DNA from: Bacteroidota bacterium
GTDB lineage: Bacteria; Bacteroidota; Bacteroidia; Chitinophagales; Chitinophagaceae
Assembly (NCBI GenBank): GCA_023396345.1
Contig: JAEWWO010000404.1
Span: 1-6,011 of the forward strand
Direction of reading: 5' to 3'
DNA length: 6,011 bases
The number at the start of each line of letters is the position of its first letter. Positions within the stretch are counted from its first letter, which is position 1. Made by a program: the position numbers and the translations under genes. Positions 4,236 to 6,011 of the stretch are shown here, piece by piece. Under the pieces are notes generated by a model that searched no databases, had not been told where the DNA came from, and saw only the letters and a program-made list of their open reading frames with translations.

Positions 4236-6011
4236 ATGAAGAATATCAGAAATTTTTGCATAATTGCACATATTGATCACGGTAAGAGTACGCTTGCTGA
4301 CCGTTTGCTGGAGCATACCAAAACTATTGGCGAGCGCGACATGATGAATCAGGTGCTGGACGATATGGATCTGGAGCGCGAAAAAGGCATTACCATTAAG
4401 AGTAAAGCCATACAAATGGAGTATGAGCTTAACGGTGAAAGTTATACTTTTAACCTGATAGATACGCCCGGTCACGTTGACTTCAGCTATGAGGTGAGCC
4501 GTGCACTGGCTGCCTGCGAAGGGGCTTTGTTGTTAGTAGATGCTACACAAGGCATACAGGCTCAAACCATTTCTAACTTATATCTGGCTTTAGAAAATGA
4601 TCTGGAGATTATACCTGTTATCAATAAGGTGGATATGGATGGTGCGATGATACCCGAAGTAAAGGATCAGATATTTGATTTGATTGGCTGTAAAGACGAA
4701 GATATTCTTTTGGCAAGTGGTAAAACCGGTATCGGTATTGAAGAAATTCTGGAAGCGATTGTTCATCGTATTCCTGCGCCGCAGGGTGATGCGGAAGCTC
4801 CGTTGCAGGCATTGATTTTTGATAGTGTTTTCAATAGTTTCAGAGGTATTATTGCTTATTTCAGAATCTACAACGGAACTATTAAAAAAGGCGACAGAAT
4901 TAAATTCATCAACACCGGACAGGAATATTTTGCTGATGAAATCGGTGTGCTGAAACTGGGTATGGAACCGCGAAACGAGGTGCAGGCGGGCAATGTAGGC
5001 TATGTGATTACAGGTATTAAAAATGCCAAAGAAGTAAAAGTGGGCGATACCATTACACAGGCTGCCAATCCGGGCAAATCTATCAAAGGTTTTGAAGAAG
5101 TTAAACCGATGGTTTTTGCCGGCATATTTCCGGTGGTGACCGAGGATTTTGAGGAGTTGCGCGATTGTATGGATAAATTGCAGTTAAACGATGCCTCTCT
5201 TACTTTTGAGCTGGAAACCTCACAGGCACTGGGTTTCGGCTTCCGATGCGGCTTTCTTGGATTGCTGCACATGGAGATTATTCAGGAACGTCTGGAGCGT
5301 GAGTTTAATCAAACTGTAATTACAACTGTTCCCAACGTAAGCTTCCATGCCTATACTACAAGAGACGGTAAAATTATTGTAAACAATCCGGGTCAAATGC
5401 CCGACACGACTAAGCTTGACAGAATTGAAGAACCGTTTATTAAAGCAACTATAATAACTCAGGCAGATTATACAGGAAATATTATGACGCTCTGTCTGGG
5501 TAAAAGAGGCATATTAATCAATCAGCACTACATTACGCCAACACGCGTGGAGCTTACGTTTGAGATGCCTTTAACAGAAATCGTTTTTGATTTTTACGAT
5601 AAACTTAAGAGCCAGACGCGTGGTTATGCATCATTTGATTATACGCCGATAGATTATCGCCAAAGTGATATTGTAAAAATGGATATTCTTTTAAACGGCG
5701 ATAAAGTGGATGCTCTAAGTTCATTGATTCACAGAAGCAGATCGCATGATTTTGGTAAAAAGTTGTGTGAGAAATTAAAAGAATTGCTCCCGCGTCAGCA
5801 ATTTCAGATTGCTATTCAGGCGGCTATCGGCGCAAAGATTGTTGCCAGAGAAAACATCAGTGCTATGCGTAAAGACGTGACGGCAAAGTGTTATGGAGGC
5901 GATATCTCACGTAAACGTAAATTACTCGAAAAACAAAAAGAAGGTAAAAAACGCATGCGTCAGATTGGTAACGTAGAAGTACCTCAGGAAGCATTTCTTG
6001 CGGTGCTGAAG
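4236..6011 (+). CDS. lepA: Elongation factor 4 (LepA), 3' end cut by the window
   Basis: A ribosome-bound translational GTPase related to EF-G, linked to back-translocation, ribosome recovery and initiation/assembly effects. The frame is open for 592 codons from ATG 4236 ([19 protein letters not shown]) to the window edge at ...AFLAVLK. Bacteroidota LepA usually ends ...AVLKLD, so about two codons plus the stop are missing. G1 AHIDHGKST (11-19), G2 region EREKGITI (47-54), G3 DTPGH with H80 (76-80), G4 NKVD (130-133) and G5 SGK (161-163) are all present. Domain II (about 188-280), domain III with [16 protein letters not shown] (333-348), the EF-G-like domain V (about 400-480) and the LepA-specific C-terminal domain (about 484-592, with [20 protein letters not shown] at 551-570) follow in order. 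No frameshift or missing motif is seen. The start follows an exact -7 box by six bases and has no Shine-Dalgarno sequence. Confidence 0.97.
   Translation, partial: MKNIRNFCIIAHIDHGKSTLADRLLEHTKTIGERDMMNQVLDDMDLEREKGITIKSKAIQMEYELNGESYTFNLIDTPGHVDFSYEVSRALAACEGALLLVDATQGIQAQTISNLYLALENDLEIIPVINKVDMDGAMIPEVKDQIFDLIGCKDEDILLASGKTGIGIEEILEAIVHRIPAPQGDAEAPLQALIFDSVFNSFRGIIAYFRIYNGTIKKGDRIKFINTGQEYFADEIGVLKLGMEPRNEVQAGNVGYVITGIKNAKEVKVGDTITQAANPGKSIKGFEEVKPMVFAGIFPVVTEDFEELRDCMDKLQLNDASLTFELETSQALGFGFRCGFLGLLHMEIIQERLEREFNQTVITTVPNVSFHAYTTRDGKIIVNNPGQMPDTTKLDRIEEPFIKATIITQADYTGNIMTLCLGKRGILINQHYITPTRVELTFEMPLTEIVFDFYDKLKSQTRGYASFDYTPIDYRQSDIVKMDILLNGDKVDALSSLIHRSRSHDFGKKLCEKLKELLPRQQFQIAIQAAIGAKIVARENISAMRKDVTAKCYGGDISRKRKLLEKQKEGKKRMRQIGNVEVPQEAFLAVLK

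Noticed and set aside
4221..4475. Open minus-strand frames over the start of lepA (also around 4621-4812 and 5000-5272)
   Set aside because: They lie inside the fully conserved lepA coding sequence and give no recognisable proteins.
1..6011. Search by eye for CRISPR arrays, insertion sequences, tRNA/rRNA genes and riboswitches
   Set aside because: No regularly spaced repeats, transposase motifs, or tRNA/rRNA-like sequence were seen.

Overview
The window reads as an ordinary chromosomal segment of a member of the Bacteroidota. The evidence is the Bacteroidota-type sequence of the LepA and PpiD-like proteins, AT-rich intergenic DNA, the lack of Shine-Dalgarno motifs before the start codons, and several matches to the Bacteroidota promoter -7 box TAnnTTTG. 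The exact genus cannot be read from the sequence; a Chitinophagales/Sphingobacteriales-like organism is a guess.

Layout from left to right. (1) Positions 1-200, minus strand: the first 66 codons of a PpiD/SurA-type membrane-anchored periplasmic chaperone, cut by the window edge. (2) Positions 201-520: a divergent, non-coding spacer with a promoter candidate for each flanking gene. (3) Positions 521-892, plus strand: a 123-residue helical protein of unknown function, followed by a clear terminator that separates it from the convergent next gene. (4) Positions 951-2492, minus strand: a full-length ComM/YifB AAA+ ATPase. (5) Positions 2593-3148, minus strand: a small AT-rich pair of unknown-function genes, DUF4160 then DUF2442. 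The DUF4160 gene appears to carry a one-base frameshift in a run of six A. In the repaired frame its stop codon overlaps the DUF2442 start as TAATG. (6) Positions 3198-4145, minus strand: a glycerophosphodiester phosphodiesterase lipoprotein. (7) Positions 4236-6011, plus strand: lepA (elongation factor 4), divergent from the previous gene and cut two codons and a stop before its expected end.

The genes do not form one pathway. Housekeeping functions (protein folding in the envelope, recombination/competence helicase, phospholipid head-group turnover, translation factor) surround the DUF4160/DUF2442 pair. That pair has lower GC than its neighbours and is the most accessory-looking part. The most useful observations are the frameshift in DUF4160, the translational-coupling geometry it disrupts, and -7 boxes placed so close to two start codons (DUF4160 and lepA) that leaderless transcripts are likely. 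I see no transposon, CRISPR array, tRNA or rRNA, and no convincing new multi-gene system.
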